A stretch of 64,000 bases of DNA from Manihot esculenta (GCF_001659605.2 NC_035171.2:10794614-10858613), one strand, 5' to 3'; numbered from the stretch's first letter, positions 13,385-25,447 are shown. Made by a program: numbers and translations. The notes: a model not told the origin generated them from the letters alone.

Positions 13385-14370
13385 ATTCCTAACGCCTTAG
13401 AAAAATTTGCAGTTCCAGCCTAAGGGATTGCCCCTATGATCTCTAACAACTACTATTGAACATCCCTTACTAGCCTTTAAACTCACAGCTGCATCAAAAT
13501 TAAACTTAATAAATCCCTTCGGAGGGGGGAGCCAACGAGTCAAAGGGATTCTTTTATGAGGTGGCTGAGTGGGATCTGGCTCTAAAGAAGCTGAAGTAGT
13601 AGTGAAATCATCCAAATGAGAGAGGGCATTATTAATAATAATACAGTCTAGATCTCTTATATATCGAAAGACGAGTGTTCCTACTTTTCCAAATGTGCTA
13701 GAGGATAAAAACTGCTATTTGGGACAGGAGAGAACCTTCAAGATGAGCTACAATGACCTTAATTAATTTATTCCAGCAATTCTTAGCGTCAGAACAATCT
13801 AAAAGGGTATAGCATAGTCTAAGAGGAGAGTTTGTCCAAACAGCTACTTCTTGGGGACAAAAGAAGAAACAGTGCACAATAGATTCATTCTCACCATACC
13901 AATGATATGAAGGATCAACTTGTGGAGTTTTATGATGAAGGGGCTCATTGCAGGGTAGTCTATCTCTTAGAAGCATCCAAAGAAAAATAGAGACCTTACT
14001 TGGTAGATGAATTTTCCATATCCTTTTCCAGGTCTCATCAATATTACTGAAGTGCTCCTCATAGAAGGATTGGAAGTCAGCATACGGTGAGCTAAAATAT
14101 AGCTCGATTTGACAGTATAGATGCCATGTCGATGATAGTACTATACAAGCTTATCCTCTCTATTAAATAAGGATAGCAGAATGGTGAGAATATGTTGAAT
14201 ATCCTCCTGTAGAAAATTATCATTCAAGGCTCATCTATTCCAAGAGTGAGTTACATGGTCAATGAGTTGTGATACCCAATGGACTGAGGTATCATGATTC
14301 TCTTTCGATAAAGGCTTCAGAGGATACTCTTTCAGAATCCAATTAGCTTGCTTATAAAGGATGGAATCAC
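13385..14370 (-). pseudogene. LINE retrotransposon ORF2 C-terminal remnant
   Basis: The minus strand reads through the C-terminal part of a plant non-LTR (L1-type) ORF2 with several stops and frame breaks. From 5' to 3' it shows a region resembling the segment after the reverse transcriptase (near 14280-14090, with a KSSY-like motif). A zf-RVT zinc-binding domain follows (about 14030-13790, containing KRIWKIHLPSKVSIFLW and CFFFCPQEVAVW). The start of an RNase H domain comes next (about 13560-13390, RWLPPPKGFIKFNFDAAVS and VVVRDHRGNPLGW). The N-terminal endonuclease and reverse transcriptase are absent, so this is a 5'-truncated, inactive copy, also cut short at its 3' end within RNase H. It directly abuts the 5' LTR of the Tat element, so the later LTR insertion probably landed in or beside it. 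Confidence 0.8.
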
Positions 14371-14373
14371 TAG

Positions 14374-14868
14374 TGATGACCGCTGGATTTCTTCACCCCA
14401 GACCAGGGGCTTGACCACAGTCCAAGGCCCATAACGTAGAGGCCCACGCACCTGATATGCACAACAAGCTTGGCTCATTCAATCTTCAAGGCCAGGCTCA
14501 TCCAAGCTTCTTCACTCAGACCGGCCCAGTCCGCGACCAGCAGGCCCTCTCCTCTTAGGATCAGCGTCCGGCCCGACTCTCGGCCCAGCCCAGTATCCAG
14601 AGGCATACTCAGACAACCTAGCAGATCCGCTTGAGCGTACGCACAAGGAGAATCAGAGGCCGTTACGCATGGAGCAGGCGGCTGATACCCTCGTACGCCC
14701 AAATCTGTATGTCAGAGACGCGTGTCCCAATCATGGAGAGACCTTTACACTTCACCAGCAAGCATAGCGAAATGGATAAAAGGGGAACCCCCACCCCAGA
14801 AAGTTTAAGTTTATTTTTCAATATCAAAACCCTTGTAAAACCCTATTCTATTGGATCTCAGATCATCA
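14374..14868 (+). repeat. 5' LTR of the Tat-like element
   Basis: The right boundary is firm: the LTR ends CA at 14868 immediately before TTGGCGCC. The left boundary at TGATGACC (14374) is inferred from the required TG start and from the end of LINE-like sequence. The segment is GC-rich compared with its surroundings. It holds a TATA-like GGATAAAAGG at about 14774-14783, placing a transcription start about 60 bases from the LTR end. No partner LTR was found in the window, so length cannot be confirmed by comparison. Confidence 0.6.
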
Positions 14869-14887
14869 ATTGGCGCCATCTGTGGGA
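14869..14887 (+). other. Primer-binding site of the Tat-like element
   Basis: The sequence ATTGGCGCCATCTGTGGGA follows the LTR end directly. TGGCGCC(A/G)TCTGTGGGA is the usual primer-binding site of Tat and RIRE2-type plant gypsy elements. The match with the expected LTR-PBS spacing supports both the boundary and the strand. Confidence 0.75.
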
Positions 14888-14946
14888 AACGAAGGAGATC
14901 TTTTCATCACCGGAGTTTTCACTTTCAAAACCCACTGAGATCCACA

Positions 14947-17900
14947 ATGGCAAACCACCAAGAAAGTAACCTTAACATCCCAAATGACCTGAGCTCTGCC
15001 CAAGATGGGCAGCAGTTCTCTTTTTCTAGCCCTACAACGTTGAATAACCAAACGCCTATTCCTCTTAATCCCTCGCCAAGCTTGGCAGGGAATACTCCCA
15101 CCGTGACTCTGTCTAACCAGGACATTCAAACCATGGCTCTCCAGCTACAGACCACTGCTCACTGGTTGGGGCAGATAATGCAACAGAGGGGCCTTAGCAC
15201 CCCAGTAAATGCACTCCCAGTGGTGGAGGAACCCAGAACCAATGAACCCCGACCTACCTTTGACCGCCCCCAAACTAACAGCCGCGATACCGGGGAAGAG
15301 GAAGAACCGGAGGCCCGAATCCATGGGAGGAGGGCAAGAGAGATGATAGAAAATGAAGGGGCGGACAACTATTCTGCCGAAACAATGGGAACTGCAACAG
15401 AAGAAGAGGAATGCAGCTTGGAGGGAAGATCCGGCTCAGCAGACGAGAAAATGGACCAAAAGTTGAAAAGGTTGAAGGAGCAGCTCTTAGCCGAGCTAGG
15501 TAAGAAAGACCAGAGCCAAACCTCTTTGCCCACTTCTTCCCCTTTCTCAAAGATAGTGCAGCAGGAGACCGTTCCCAAGAAGTTTATGATGCCGCCAATG
15601 GCGGCCTATAATGGAGCTGGTAACCCGAGAGAGCATGTCATGAACTATAAGACCTTCATGGAGTTGCAAACCCTGTCAGATGCCTTAATGTGTAAGGTGT
15701 TCCCAACAACGCTCTCGGGACCAGCGCGGGCGTGGTTCAACAGCCTGGAGGCCGGAAGCATTAAAAGTTTTGGAGATCTTGCCACCCGCTTCATCAGCCG
15801 GTTCATAGCCGGGGTGCCAGCAGATAGGAAGACGAGCTATCTAGAAACAGTGAAACAGAAAGAAGGTGAATCACTCAGAGAGTATGTCGCCCGCTTTAAT
15901 ACGGAGGCCCTGCAGATTCCCGAGCTAGATGAAGGAAGGGCGGTGGAGGCCATGCAAAAGGGAACAACCTCTGCTGAGTTCTTTGGTTCTTTGAGCAGGA
16001 AACCTCCGACCTCACTAGCTGAGTTGATGAAGAGGGCGGAGAAGTATATACGGCAGGATGACGCCTTAGTGACGAGTAGATTTGCTAAAGGAATGGCAGG
16101 AAAAGAGAAAGTCCCGGAGGAGAGGAGGCCAGAGAGACACGAGAAGAAACATGGAAAGAGGCTTGAGCCGTACAAGCAGGCCTGGGAGAGAAGGGATCAA
16201 AGGCCTCCTCCTCCTCCTCGGGCTCTTGAACCAAAAGTGCTCCCTCCCTGGGTTCCTGAGAAGCCAACTCCCCTCAACGCCTCCAGAGCCGAAGTGCTCA
16301 TGGCAGTCCAGGATAAGGAGTTCCTCCAGTGGCCCAAACCCATGAAGTCGGAAGCAGATCAAAGAAATCTTGACAAGTATTGTCAGTACCACCGGAGCCA
16401 TGGGCACGATACGAATAACTGTTTTCAGTTAATCGCGGAGATTGAGAGGCTGATAAAAAGGGGGCACCTCAAAAATTTTGTGAAGAAGCCAGAGGGACAG
16501 AGGCCTCAGCCTGGTTCGACAGCTCAGACCCCTAGGAGAATAGGAGCTGGACCAGTGAATGATGGGTCCAGTGGGACCATCCACATGATTGTTGGAGGAA
16601 CGGGAGGACGGATGAGCCGTCGAGGAAAGAAGAGGAACCGGGAAGGAGAGACCAGCAATAGTGAAGTCATGCAAATCGTCGAACACTCTCCCATGACTAT
16701 CGCTTTCTCTCCGGAAGATGCACAAGGCATTCAGATGCCCCATGATGATGCGCTCGTCATTGAGGCTATCATTAATAATTTTCGAGTAAAGAAGGTTCTA
16801 GTAGATGATGGGAGTAAGGTCAACTTGCTACCATATCGGGTTTTCCAACAGATGAGAATCCCAGAAGAACAGCTGGTTCGGGACCAGTCACCAATCAAGG
16901 GGATCGGAGGAGCACCGGTACTTGTAGAAGGAAAGGTGAAGCTAGCTCTTACCCTGGGAGAAGCACCCAGAGTTCGCACCCATCATGAGGTGTTTTTGGT
17001 GGTCAAACTTCCACTGAGTTACAATGCAATCTTGGGGAGACCGGCGTTGTTCGATTTTGAAGCTGTCACTAGCATCAGGTATTTGGCACTAAAGTTCCCA
17101 ACGGAAGAAGGAGTGGGAATGGTCCGGGGCAGCCAGGAGGAAGCAAGAGCGGTATACTTGGCCACAGTAACAGAGCCGAGCTCAACTGGAGAAGCACTCG
17201 ACTCGGAAGTTCTGGAGGTCAGAGATGAAACAAAAGAAGCCCGGACAGAGCCAGTTGGAGAGTTGGAAACCTTCCCCTTATCAGAAGCAGATGCAAACAA
17301 GGTCTTCAGTCTTAATGCCAGCCTCACCAAAGAACAAAAAGGTGAAGTCATGACCCTGATCCAAAGTCACGCGCCGACCTTCGCATGGAAGCCTTCAGAC
17401 ATGCCGGGAATTGACCCCAAAGTGATGACACACCGATTGAATGTCCTCCCCAAGGCCAGACCAGTAAAGCAAAAGAAGAGAGTAGTGGGAAGAGAGAAGC
17501 AGCAGGCCACCCGGGAAGAAGTGCAGAAGCTAGAAGAGGCAGGCTTTATTAGGGAAGTCATGTACCCACAGTGGTTGGCAAATCCTGTGTTAGTCAAAAA
17601 AGCCAATGGCAAATACAGGATGTGTATAGATTTTACCGACCTAAATAAGGCCTGCCCTAAAGATTGTTACCCCCTCCCCGATATTAATAAAATGATCGAC
17701 TCAACGGCCGGTTTTGATTATATGTCTTCTTTGGATGCTATGTCGGGTTATCATCAAATCCCAATGGAAAGGTCGGATGAGGAAAAGACCTCATTCATAA
17801 CTGAAGATGGAACTTACTGTTATAGGGCTATGCCCTTTGGATTGAGAAATGTCGGGGCAACTTATCAGAGGTTGATGAATAAAATCTTCAAAAATCAGAT

Positions 17901-18047
17901 CAGTAGAAATCTGGAAGTGTACGTGGACGATATGGTGGTCAAAAGTTCAACTTTCCAACAACACGTAGCAGATTTGAGGGAGATATTTGGGGTGTTAGAT
18001 CAATACCGAATGAAGTTGAATCCAGCAAAATGTGCTTTCTTCATTAG
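14947..18047 (+). pseudogene. Tat-like gag-pol, 5' part (gag, protease, reverse transcriptase), interrupted
   Basis: This is one long open frame, with the ATG at 14947 preferred because it lies beyond the primer-binding site. From about residue 240 there is a retrotransposon gag core (GPARAWFNSLEAGSIKSF). A CCHC-like knuckle follows at about 479-492 (CQYHRSHGHDTNNC), then an aspartic protease motif (VDDGSKVNLL, about 619). The reverse transcriptase runs from about 880, with KYRMCIDFTDLNKACPKDCY and the catalytic YVDD near residue 992. Enzymes of this kind copy element RNA to cDNA in cytoplasmic particles. The frame ends because a solo LTR is inserted after codon ATT at 18043-18045. The polyprotein resumes at 27087, so this half alone lacks RNase H and integrase. 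Up to the insertion it is free of stops. Confidence 0.88.
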
Positions 18048-18392
18048 TGTAATACCCGGCTAGACTCCGGTATCGGAATTCCTACCGTCCGGTGGAACCT
18101 CGGATGTCGGAGACCTCTAGAAGGGTAAAATCATATTTTTTTTTATGAAATGTTTTCATGTATTTAATGGTTTTACGTATGATTTTAAATGAGTTTTTGC
18201 ATGAATATAGCTTGAAGGAAAACCCAGGTTCGGCCGCCGAACTTGACTTTCGGCCGCCGAACTTGCATGCGTTTTGGAGGCACGTTAGGCCCCCGAAAGC
18301 ATGAGTGAGGGAAGCGAAAATGAAGTTCGGCCGCCGAACATGGCATGCATGCGGAGGCACATTCGGCCCCCGAACGTGGCCTGGCCAGCCAC

Positions 18393-18401
18393 CTATAAAA
18401 G
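18393..18401 (+). promoter_or_regulatory. TATA box of the solo LTR
   Basis: CTATAAAAG sits in a conserved context (GGCTGG or AGCCACC before it). It is kept at the same relative position in the other copies: near 34518 (CTATAAGAG), 53040 and 57128 on the minus strand, and 58899. This is the likely LTR promoter. Confidence 0.6.
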
Positions 18402-18924
18402 GGTCCCTTAGGTCCGCACGGGCGAGCTTTTTCTCCCCCGTTGTCGGCCAAGGTGAGTCTCCGCCGCTCCTCCCTCGATCTTGAGTGTTTTCTTTAGATC
18501 TTTCATGGTTTTCACGGGTTTTAACTTCTGTTTTGAAGATTTGTGAGTAAAGAGCAAGTTTTGGGTACTTGGAGGTTCAAAGAGCTCAATCTCTCCATCT
18601 CGAAGCTAGGATCGCCTTTCCTCTCGTTTCTTCAAGAGGTAAGCTCGGATCCACCCTTGTTATGTGTTTTAAACAAGCTTTAAGTTGATTTATGGGTAGA
18701 GATGCATGTTTAGGCTTATTGATGAGTTTATGGGTTTTGATGCTTTGATGAACAATGTAGCTTGTTTATGTGCTGTTTGAAGTGCTGTAGATGGGGTATA
18801 TGATAGTTTGAGACCCCTAGGTGTAATGTATGTGAAGTATGCATGTTGTAGAGCAAGATTATGCATGATTAGAGGTTTTGGGAGGCAAGAGGTTCGTTTG
18901 AACCAAGTTTCTGCCCTTTGGCAG

Positions 18925-19125
18925 AAACCAGGTTCGGCAGCCGAAGGGAGTTTCGGCCGCCGAACCCCCTTTGTGGAGGCAGCATTCGGCTGCCGAAGTT
19001 GCCCCCGAAAAGAGACTTTCGTCTCTGTCTGGGACTTTCGGCCACCGAAGGTGCCGCCGAAAGTGCCTGACTTTCGGATCTATCCAGGACTTTCGGCCGC
19101 CGAAGGTGCCGCCGAAAGTGCCCTG
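18925..19125 (+). repeat. GC-rich minisatellite in the LTR (TTCGGCCGCCGAA type)
   Basis: Units of about 50-60 bp carry the words TTCGGCCGCCGAA, GCCCCCGAAAG and GACTTTCGG. The short arms TTCGG and CCGAA can pair. Related words also occur singly at 18229-18261 and 18326-18338. The same block with other copy numbers is seen in every copy of this LTR family in the window. Confidence 0.7.
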
Positions 19126-19503
19126 TTCAGCCATTTCATGCATATCTTTATGTGATTATTTCATGATGTTCTAGGGGGGTTTTGGGGGTATTCTTAGAGT
19201 TATGTTCTAGTATGTTTGGTCCCTCATTTGAGTCCACCTGTGTAGGTTCGGACCCGAGGAACCGAGGACCCCAGTAGTGCTAGCTGCTTCAGTACCTTGT
19301 CAGAGTCTTTAGAGCCAACCAGAGGTGAGTAGAATAAACTCTTAAGTTTTTAAAGTAATGAGATATAAATTTTTGAGCATGTTCATGCATCATATATGCC
19401 ATGTGATATTTTAGGTTGTTGCATTAGAAATTTCACGAATATGTTGCATGGCACATTACGTTGTTGATGTGGGTAAATGTTGGATGACCCAATAGTCCCT
19501 GGT

Positions 19504-19676
19504 AGGAAGTCCAGTGAGCCTTTGACTACGCCCTGACACAGAGTTAATATGTTATGATTACAGGAAGTCCAGTGAGCCTTTGACTACGCCCTAGCACAGA
19601 GTTAATATGTTATGATTACAGGAAGTCCAGTGAGCCTTTGACTACGCCATGGCACAGAGTTAATATGGGACTAATT
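19504..19676 (+). repeat. 58-bp tandem repeat, three copies, inside the LTR
   Basis: The units begin AGGAAGTCCAGTGAGCC at 19504, 19562 and 19620, giving a period of 58 bp with few differences. The corresponding region of the inverted copy near 55852-56003 is also a short tandem array, but of a different unit. Confidence 0.85.
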
Positions 19677-20264
19677 GGTGACAGGTTTACCCTTGATGTG
19701 GCTTGTCTGTGATGTGATGCATTCCATGATCGCATGTATTTTAAATGCTTTTTTATTCTGCTCATTGGGCTCTTGTAGCTCACCCCATTCCCTTTACCCC
19801 CCAGGATTGCAGGTTCGGGCTAGACCAGGAAGTGTAGAAGAGTAAAGTTTCCAATTATGTAATAGAATGGTTAGATGTGGACATGATGATCTGATGTATA
19901 TTGAAAAAGTTTTGTAAGGTCATGTAATGTAATGATATGATTTTGAGGAATAGAGTAGTGCTTGACCATATGTGTTTGTTATCCCTTGATACATGATCTA
20001 TAGTTTTTATTATGATGATTATGTTTAACCAGGCTCAATGTATGTATGAAATACCCCATTGGAGTATATTGATGAGGGCTCCAGTGGAGGTTTATGTTAT
20101 GTTTATGAGAATGCACAGGTTGAGCTGGTTGATGTATGAGAAAGTATACAGGTTTATGAGTATTGTATGATCATGCATGGGATTGAACAGGTTCGCAGGT
20201 TATATGTCAGGCTTGCTACGGGTCCCGGCGGCCTTACGCCGATCTGGATCCTAGCGCCGGTAGC

Positions 20265-21823
20265 TGACAGTCGGTTGTCGAGGCCGGTCAAAAATAACCC
20301 TTTTGGTTACCAACAATTTAATAACTTGTAGACAGTGGCAAAGGGATCGTATCCACAGGGAATCAATACTATTTATTCTTCTTATCAAGACCAAGTAAAT
20401 AAAGAGACAATAAAAGTAAAATTGGGGGTTTTGAAGATTTGATGTCTAAACTAGAATTGAAAGCAAGCAAGTAAAGCAAGTAATAAAGTAAAGAGAAATC
20501 AATAATGAGAAAAGCCCAGTTGAAGAATTGGGTCCACTTTAGTTGTTGGGATTGATCATTGACACAAAAGATTCTTTTATTAGGTTCAATAAATTAGTTT
20601 AGGAGGTGGAAGAAGCTTCTCACCAACCAAATCCCTCCTTAAGCTTAGATCAATTAGGGAACGTCCTCTAATCAATCACTAATCAACAAATTGCCAAGGA
20701 ACGTCCTTGGGCCATAGGCAACAAACAATTGTTGATTGCATTAAGAGAAAGAGAGACCTAATTCTAGCTACCCATAAGCATGGTGATATTGCTAGATTAT
20801 GCAATTTCTTGGTTTTTTACACCAAGTGTTCTTGTGTGTGAACAATTCCAGCAATTACGGACTAAGAATTATCCAAACAAACAGATTTATAACTTTGCAA
20901 TCAATAATCAATAGGCCAATTTGATTAAGATAACAAGGCAACAATTAATTAAGCACAAAATTGCATAAATATTGATTAATAAAAGATTAACACAAAGGTT
21001 CAGATCTCACAATCCATGAACAACCAAAGTTTCACCTTATTCTTCAACTAGCAAAAGGGTTTCAGCCACTCATGGCTGAAACTAACATAAAAGAAAAGAA
21101 AGAAAACAAGAAAAAGGAAGAAGAAGGGCTGGCGCAAGGGCGCAGCTGCTGGTGCAGCTTCTGCCGTAGGTGTCTTGATCCAAGGATAGTCCCCCGAATT
21201 CCAGGATGTCTTCTTTGCTGGTTTGCATGCCTTTTTATAGGTGAAGAGGCTGCCCTATTTTTCCTTTTTAGTTTGGGACTCTTTTTTCCTATTTAGTCTT
21301 GAATTCTTGGAGGGCATTCTTGTCTTTTTATTTCTTGGCTTCCTGAATATGTAGGAGAGCTTGCTGAGGTGTACACAGGTGTTTCTGAGCTGTCCCACGT
21401 GTTTGGAGTGCGTGGGGATTCGTGTTGACCTGGTCAGCAAGTTTGGCAGATTTCTGCTGGTTTCTGCCTGCTGGTGCTGTTTGCCCGACGCTGTTTGGGC
21501 AAACAGGCTGTCTGGGATCAGTTTCTGCCTACATTCTGCCTTGCTTCGCTGTTTGCCTAGTGCTGTTTGGGCAAACAGTCTGGACAGCCAGCTTATCGCT
21601 TTTCTTCTTCTTCTCAGCTTCACTTTGGTTTGGGCAAACAAGTTGGGCAAACCATGCTTGTGCATCTTTACTCTCTTTTGGGCAGATTTAGAGCTATTTT
21701 TTGCCAAATTACCATTTTACTCCATTTTCTGCAAAATAAGATCAAAACCACAAAATTAGGCAGAAAATATGTAAATTGACATAAATAACAATATAGAAAA
21801 TGGGTCTAAATTTGGCTCTATCA
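20265..21823 (-). repeat. 3' LTR (left copy) of the TR-GAG-like element
   Basis: This direct repeat is matched base for base with 25499-27057 apart from one visible substitution. On the minus strand it runs TGATAG...CTGTCA. It contains palindromic CTGTTTGGGCAAACAG words at 21491-21506 and 21563-21578. Short open frames inside it, in both orientations, are duplicated in the other LTR and are not taken as genes. Confidence 0.93.
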
Positions 21824-21840
21824 AATACCCCCACACCTAA
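21824..21840 (-). other. Polypurine tract of the TR-GAG-like element
   Basis: On the minus strand TTAGGTGTGGGGGTATT immediately precedes the 3' LTR, in the right place and composition for second-strand priming. Near copies of the same block occur at about 22697-22712 and 23581-23597. Confidence 0.7.
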
Positions 21841-23710
21841 CCCTTTGCTTGTCCTCAAGCAAATAGGTTTAGTCAAACAAGCTTCTTTTTCCACTTGATC
21901 CTTATTACCACTTAAGCTCATACCCTAGACCCCTACTTTGAAGCATTGTAGTGAAGTGTGCATGCACCAAGGTTACTTTCCTCTTTTCCTTGTCTCCCTT
22001 TACTTACCATGGCTAGGATTTGTTTTCCTCAAGAGAGATCATGCACATTATATGTTAAGACTTTTTCTAGCTTTTGGATTGACTTGCCCTTACCTTGAAG
22101 TACTTTATTCAGGCTTTTGCACTTTAGATCTTGCTTGGAAAGGTCACCAACCTATTTTTGATTTGAAGGTTTAGATTTTCAGTTGATCACCTATCCAAGT
22201 GGCTACTAGCCTTGTTCATAGTCTTTTGACCATTAGAACAATTTTCAATTTGTGCTTTTGAGGTCTTTGCCTTTGCTGAATTTTCTTTCTCTCAATGATT
22301 TGGGCAAATCAACACCAATTGCTAAATCAAGTCACATTAAGTTCATTCACACAAATTTAATTTTTTTTCTCAATCGATTGAGGGTCATCAATATATTTTT
22401 TACCATGGCAAGCTCAAGGATTCAATTCAAAAGGAAATTCCCAAAAATGAATGCAACTCACTACAAGTGATTCAACTTAGGTTTAAAGAGTTATCACATC
22501 AATGGGGTCATGGAAAGAAGGCTCATCCAACATAGCCTATGTATTTGAGTAAAGCAAACCAAAAAAAAAGAAGAAGAAGGTTGGTTGTGGTTGTGTGTGT
22601 ATTATTGAAAGCATAAAAATGAAAAAATTTTGCCTAATGCAAGCAAACTAAAGATTAAAGCAAAAATAAACTTAAAAGTAAAATTCAGAGATATGCACCC
22701 CCACACCTAAATCATGCATTGTCCTCAATGTATGGAAAAATTAAAGTTCAAAAAGAAAAACTGGTACTTCCCTGGTGTGGTTGTTTGCCCAGTGCTGTTT
22801 GGGCAAACAGCTGGGTGAACTAGCTGTCTTTGCGTGCAGGTGGCAAGATATGCTGTTTGGTGGTGGACTGCTGGTTGGTAGGCCTACTGATATAGGCTGC
22901 TTGCTGACCTGCTGCAGGTGTTTGACCAGCTTGTGTGGGCAAACAGCTTGGTATGCTGCTGGTTGGCCCACTAGTGCTGTTTGTGTGATGCCCAAACATG
23001 CTGTCATGCAGTGGGACAGCAGAAAATGCAAAGGTTTTGTCCATTTTGTGCAGCAACAAGAAGTTTTGAGAAGAAGAAGAGTTGTTATGGGAAGGGCATA
23101 ATAGAATATTGAATAAAGATGAAGAAAGTACTGCCCTGTTTAGGATTTCTTCCTTGTTGCTGTTGCTGCCTTGGGTGTTGGCCCAGACAGTTTGGGCAAA
23201 CAGGCTGGTAGAACAGGTGGAATTTCTGCAGCATTCTGTGTGAAGGCTTGTTGTTTGCCTAGCCGTGTGGACAAACAAGCTGGTCGAACAGGTAGCTTGC
23301 TGTGTGGGCAGACAGTGTGCCAACTTTTTCTGAGTTATCTATGCTGTTTGCCCAGCTTGTGTGGGCAAACAGGTTGGTCATCCAACTTTAACCTGCAAAA
23401 TAACTAAAAACCTGGAAGTGGGTTATGGTACTGATTTCTGCACTCCTGGTTGTTTGCCCATGCTGTTTGGGCAAACGATGACATATCTCTGTTTTTTTTT
23501 TTTTTTTTTTTTTTTTTTATTAGCTGAAAGCAAAAATGTGGCTATTCGAACTAAAACTAAAAATGACTAAAAAAAAAATGTGCACCCCCACACCTAGCTC
23601 ATGTATTGGAAAAATAAAGTTCAAAGAAAATTGAGTACTCCCTTGGTGTGGTTTGTGTGGTGCGCCCTTGTTTAAGGTCACGGGCTGGACCTTCTCCATT
23701 TGATCAAGGC
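21841..23710 (-). other. Non-coding interior of the TR-GAG-like element
   Basis: This 1.9-kb stretch lies between the gag remnant and the 3' LTR. No polymerase domain is recognisable in any frame. It has two extra copies of the polypurine-tract block (near 22700 and 23585), many variants of the inverted-repeat word CTGTTTGGGCAAACAG, and a poly-T run at 23492-23518. Open frames that repeat peptides such as GQT and GKQ arise from the inverted-repeat words. Confidence 0.6.
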
Positions 23711-24329
23711 TCAAGTAATTGGGGGAGGGAAAAGGGTCCCAACTGCATTGAGTAAGAAGTGTAGCGTGCCTTTGGATTTGGTCATCACCCCTCCTATTTC
23801 TTTCATGTACTCATGAAGTAACATGATTAGCTCCTCCTCTTTGAGGTGAGGTGTACTTGTGGCCCTTGTGTTTGCATTTTTGAGATGATTGGGCAGCACT
23901 TGGAACTCCAATGCATGTTTCTCCATAGGTAGCTGCAATTTAGTATCGAATTCGGGCAAAATAAATTCTACCTTATGTTGCTGTTTGGGCGAACAGCAAT
24001 CTGTCTTGACTTGCTGTTTGGGCAAACAGCAATTTTCTTGTACAATCTGCATAGCTGGTTTGGGTAAACAGTAACTTGATGGTTGCTTTTCTGCTGATTT
24101 TGCAGGTGAACAGTGTTCTGCCACAGCCGTTTGGGCAACTGATGTGGGCAAACTGAGGTTTTCTTGCTGAATTGACTTGGGTGGTCTGCATTCTATCTCA
24201 GTTGGCTGCTGAACCTGTTTGGGCAGACAGAGGCTTGCCTGATCTGCCTTTGCGGGTTGTTTGGGCAAACAGTCATCTGCATGTTCTGCCGCCTGTTTGC
24301 TTGTTTGCCCAGTCTGTTTGGGCAAACAA
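22785..24329. repeat. Dispersed palindromic word CTGTTTGGGCAAACAG
   Basis: A 16-bp inverted repeat (7-bp arms CTGTTTG and CAAACAG) occurs exactly at 22795-22810 and 24014-24029, and twice in each LTR (21491, 21563, 26725, 26797). Variants with one or a few changes lie at about 22785, 23188, 23250, 23345, 23463, 23991, 24215, 24258, 24300 and 24314. Spacing is irregular. In the gag remnant the same word is read in frame as CLPKQ. Confidence 0.8.
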
Positions 24330-25447
24330 CAGTCTGTCTGCTCTAGGCAAAAGTCCTTTGCTGTGTGTTGCAGCTCCACTTGGCTCTTTTCATCTTCTTG
24401 GCTGTCCTCCCTACAAAAATCATTGGTTAGCATATCATTTTGATTTATATCAAAAGTTTCTTGGCTCCAATAATCAATGATGTCTAAACCATCAACAGGT
24501 TCTGGTTCAGTTGGAGCACTTCCAGAAGTTGCTGGTGTTTGGACAGCAGCAGGTTCTGTTTCTTGGGGACTTTCATCATCATCCCATACATCTTGAAGTT
24601 CTTGCTCTCTTCTCAACATGATTGCACTTAACGAGGTGGCCATTTGATCCATTTGCTGTTGCATCATTTGCATAGTCTTCACTACCTCATTAAGAGTGTC
24701 ATTGAAATTTGGAGGTGCTGGTTGAGCTTGATTTCCTTGGTAGTTCTGGTAGTGGTCAACCCCAGCATAATCATAATTCGGATGGTCTCCCCAATATGGA
24801 TTGTATGTCTCAAGGTAGGGATCATGTCTTGGCTGGCTATAGTATCCTCCAAATGCATCTACTTGTTGGTCATCCTCATAAAGTGTAGGACATTCAGAGG
24901 TTAGATGTCCTACATATGCACATATCCTACATGGTTGGGATTGCTGAAGTTTTCGAGCCTGTAGAGCTAAGACATATCTTTCCACAACAGAGGTTAGGTC
25001 AGGAATTTGAGAAGGGAGATTAGATGTACTTTCCTCCTCCATGATTCAGATCTGCAATGGTTTGGTGTGATTAAGAATGTTGCTGGTTCTGTTTTGAACA
25101 GCAACTCCAAGTTCTGTTATGGCAGATTTTGTATGTGCTGTCCCTTGGACAGCAGCTTCAGCAGGTTGCTGTTTTTGGACAGTAGAAAATGCAGCAGAAG
25201 GTGGACAGCAGGTTGCTGTTTTTGTAAATTGCTGGTCTGCAGGATTTTCTGGGATTATTGCTGGTTCAGCACTGTTCACAGTAGTTGCTGTCCTTGTTTG
25301 GACAGTAGAGGCTTCAACAGGGGCTGTTTGGACAGCAGGTGTTGATGTGGATGCTTTTGAGGCTTGGTTCTTCTTCTTTAGTTGCCTTGATGTGCGCTCA
25401 ATTTCTGGATCGTAAGGTTGAATGTCCTTGCATCCAGACCTGGTCAT
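23711..25447 (-). pseudogene. Gag-like remnant of the TR-GAG-like element
   Basis: Two minus-strand open frames, 25447-25046 and 25042-23711, are in the same phase and separated by one TGA codon. The first starts MTRSGCKDIQPYDPEIERT, which resembles the N-terminus of Athila/Tat-type gag. The second has a CCHC knuckle (CRICAYVGHLTSEC) near residue 41, followed by NPYWGDHPNYDY, typical of the gag C-terminus in these lineages. The structured gag core normally lying between these parts is missing, so gag is internally deleted. The C-terminal third contains about ten copies of a Cys-Leu/Ser-Pro-Lys-Gln motif, unlike ordinary gag. Whether the protein is made is unknown; the TGA would need readthrough or the second ATG at 25042 would be used. 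Confidence 0.75.

Noticed and set aside
15837..17351. Numerous minus-strand frames opposite gag-pol
   Set aside because: They are mirror frames of the intact gag-pol coding sequence and show no domains of their own.
21491..24329. Repeated palindromes resembling a CRISPR array
   Set aside because: Spacing is irregular, units vary, the element is a plant retrotransposon, and there is no adjacent cas-like gene; it is a dispersed word, not an array.
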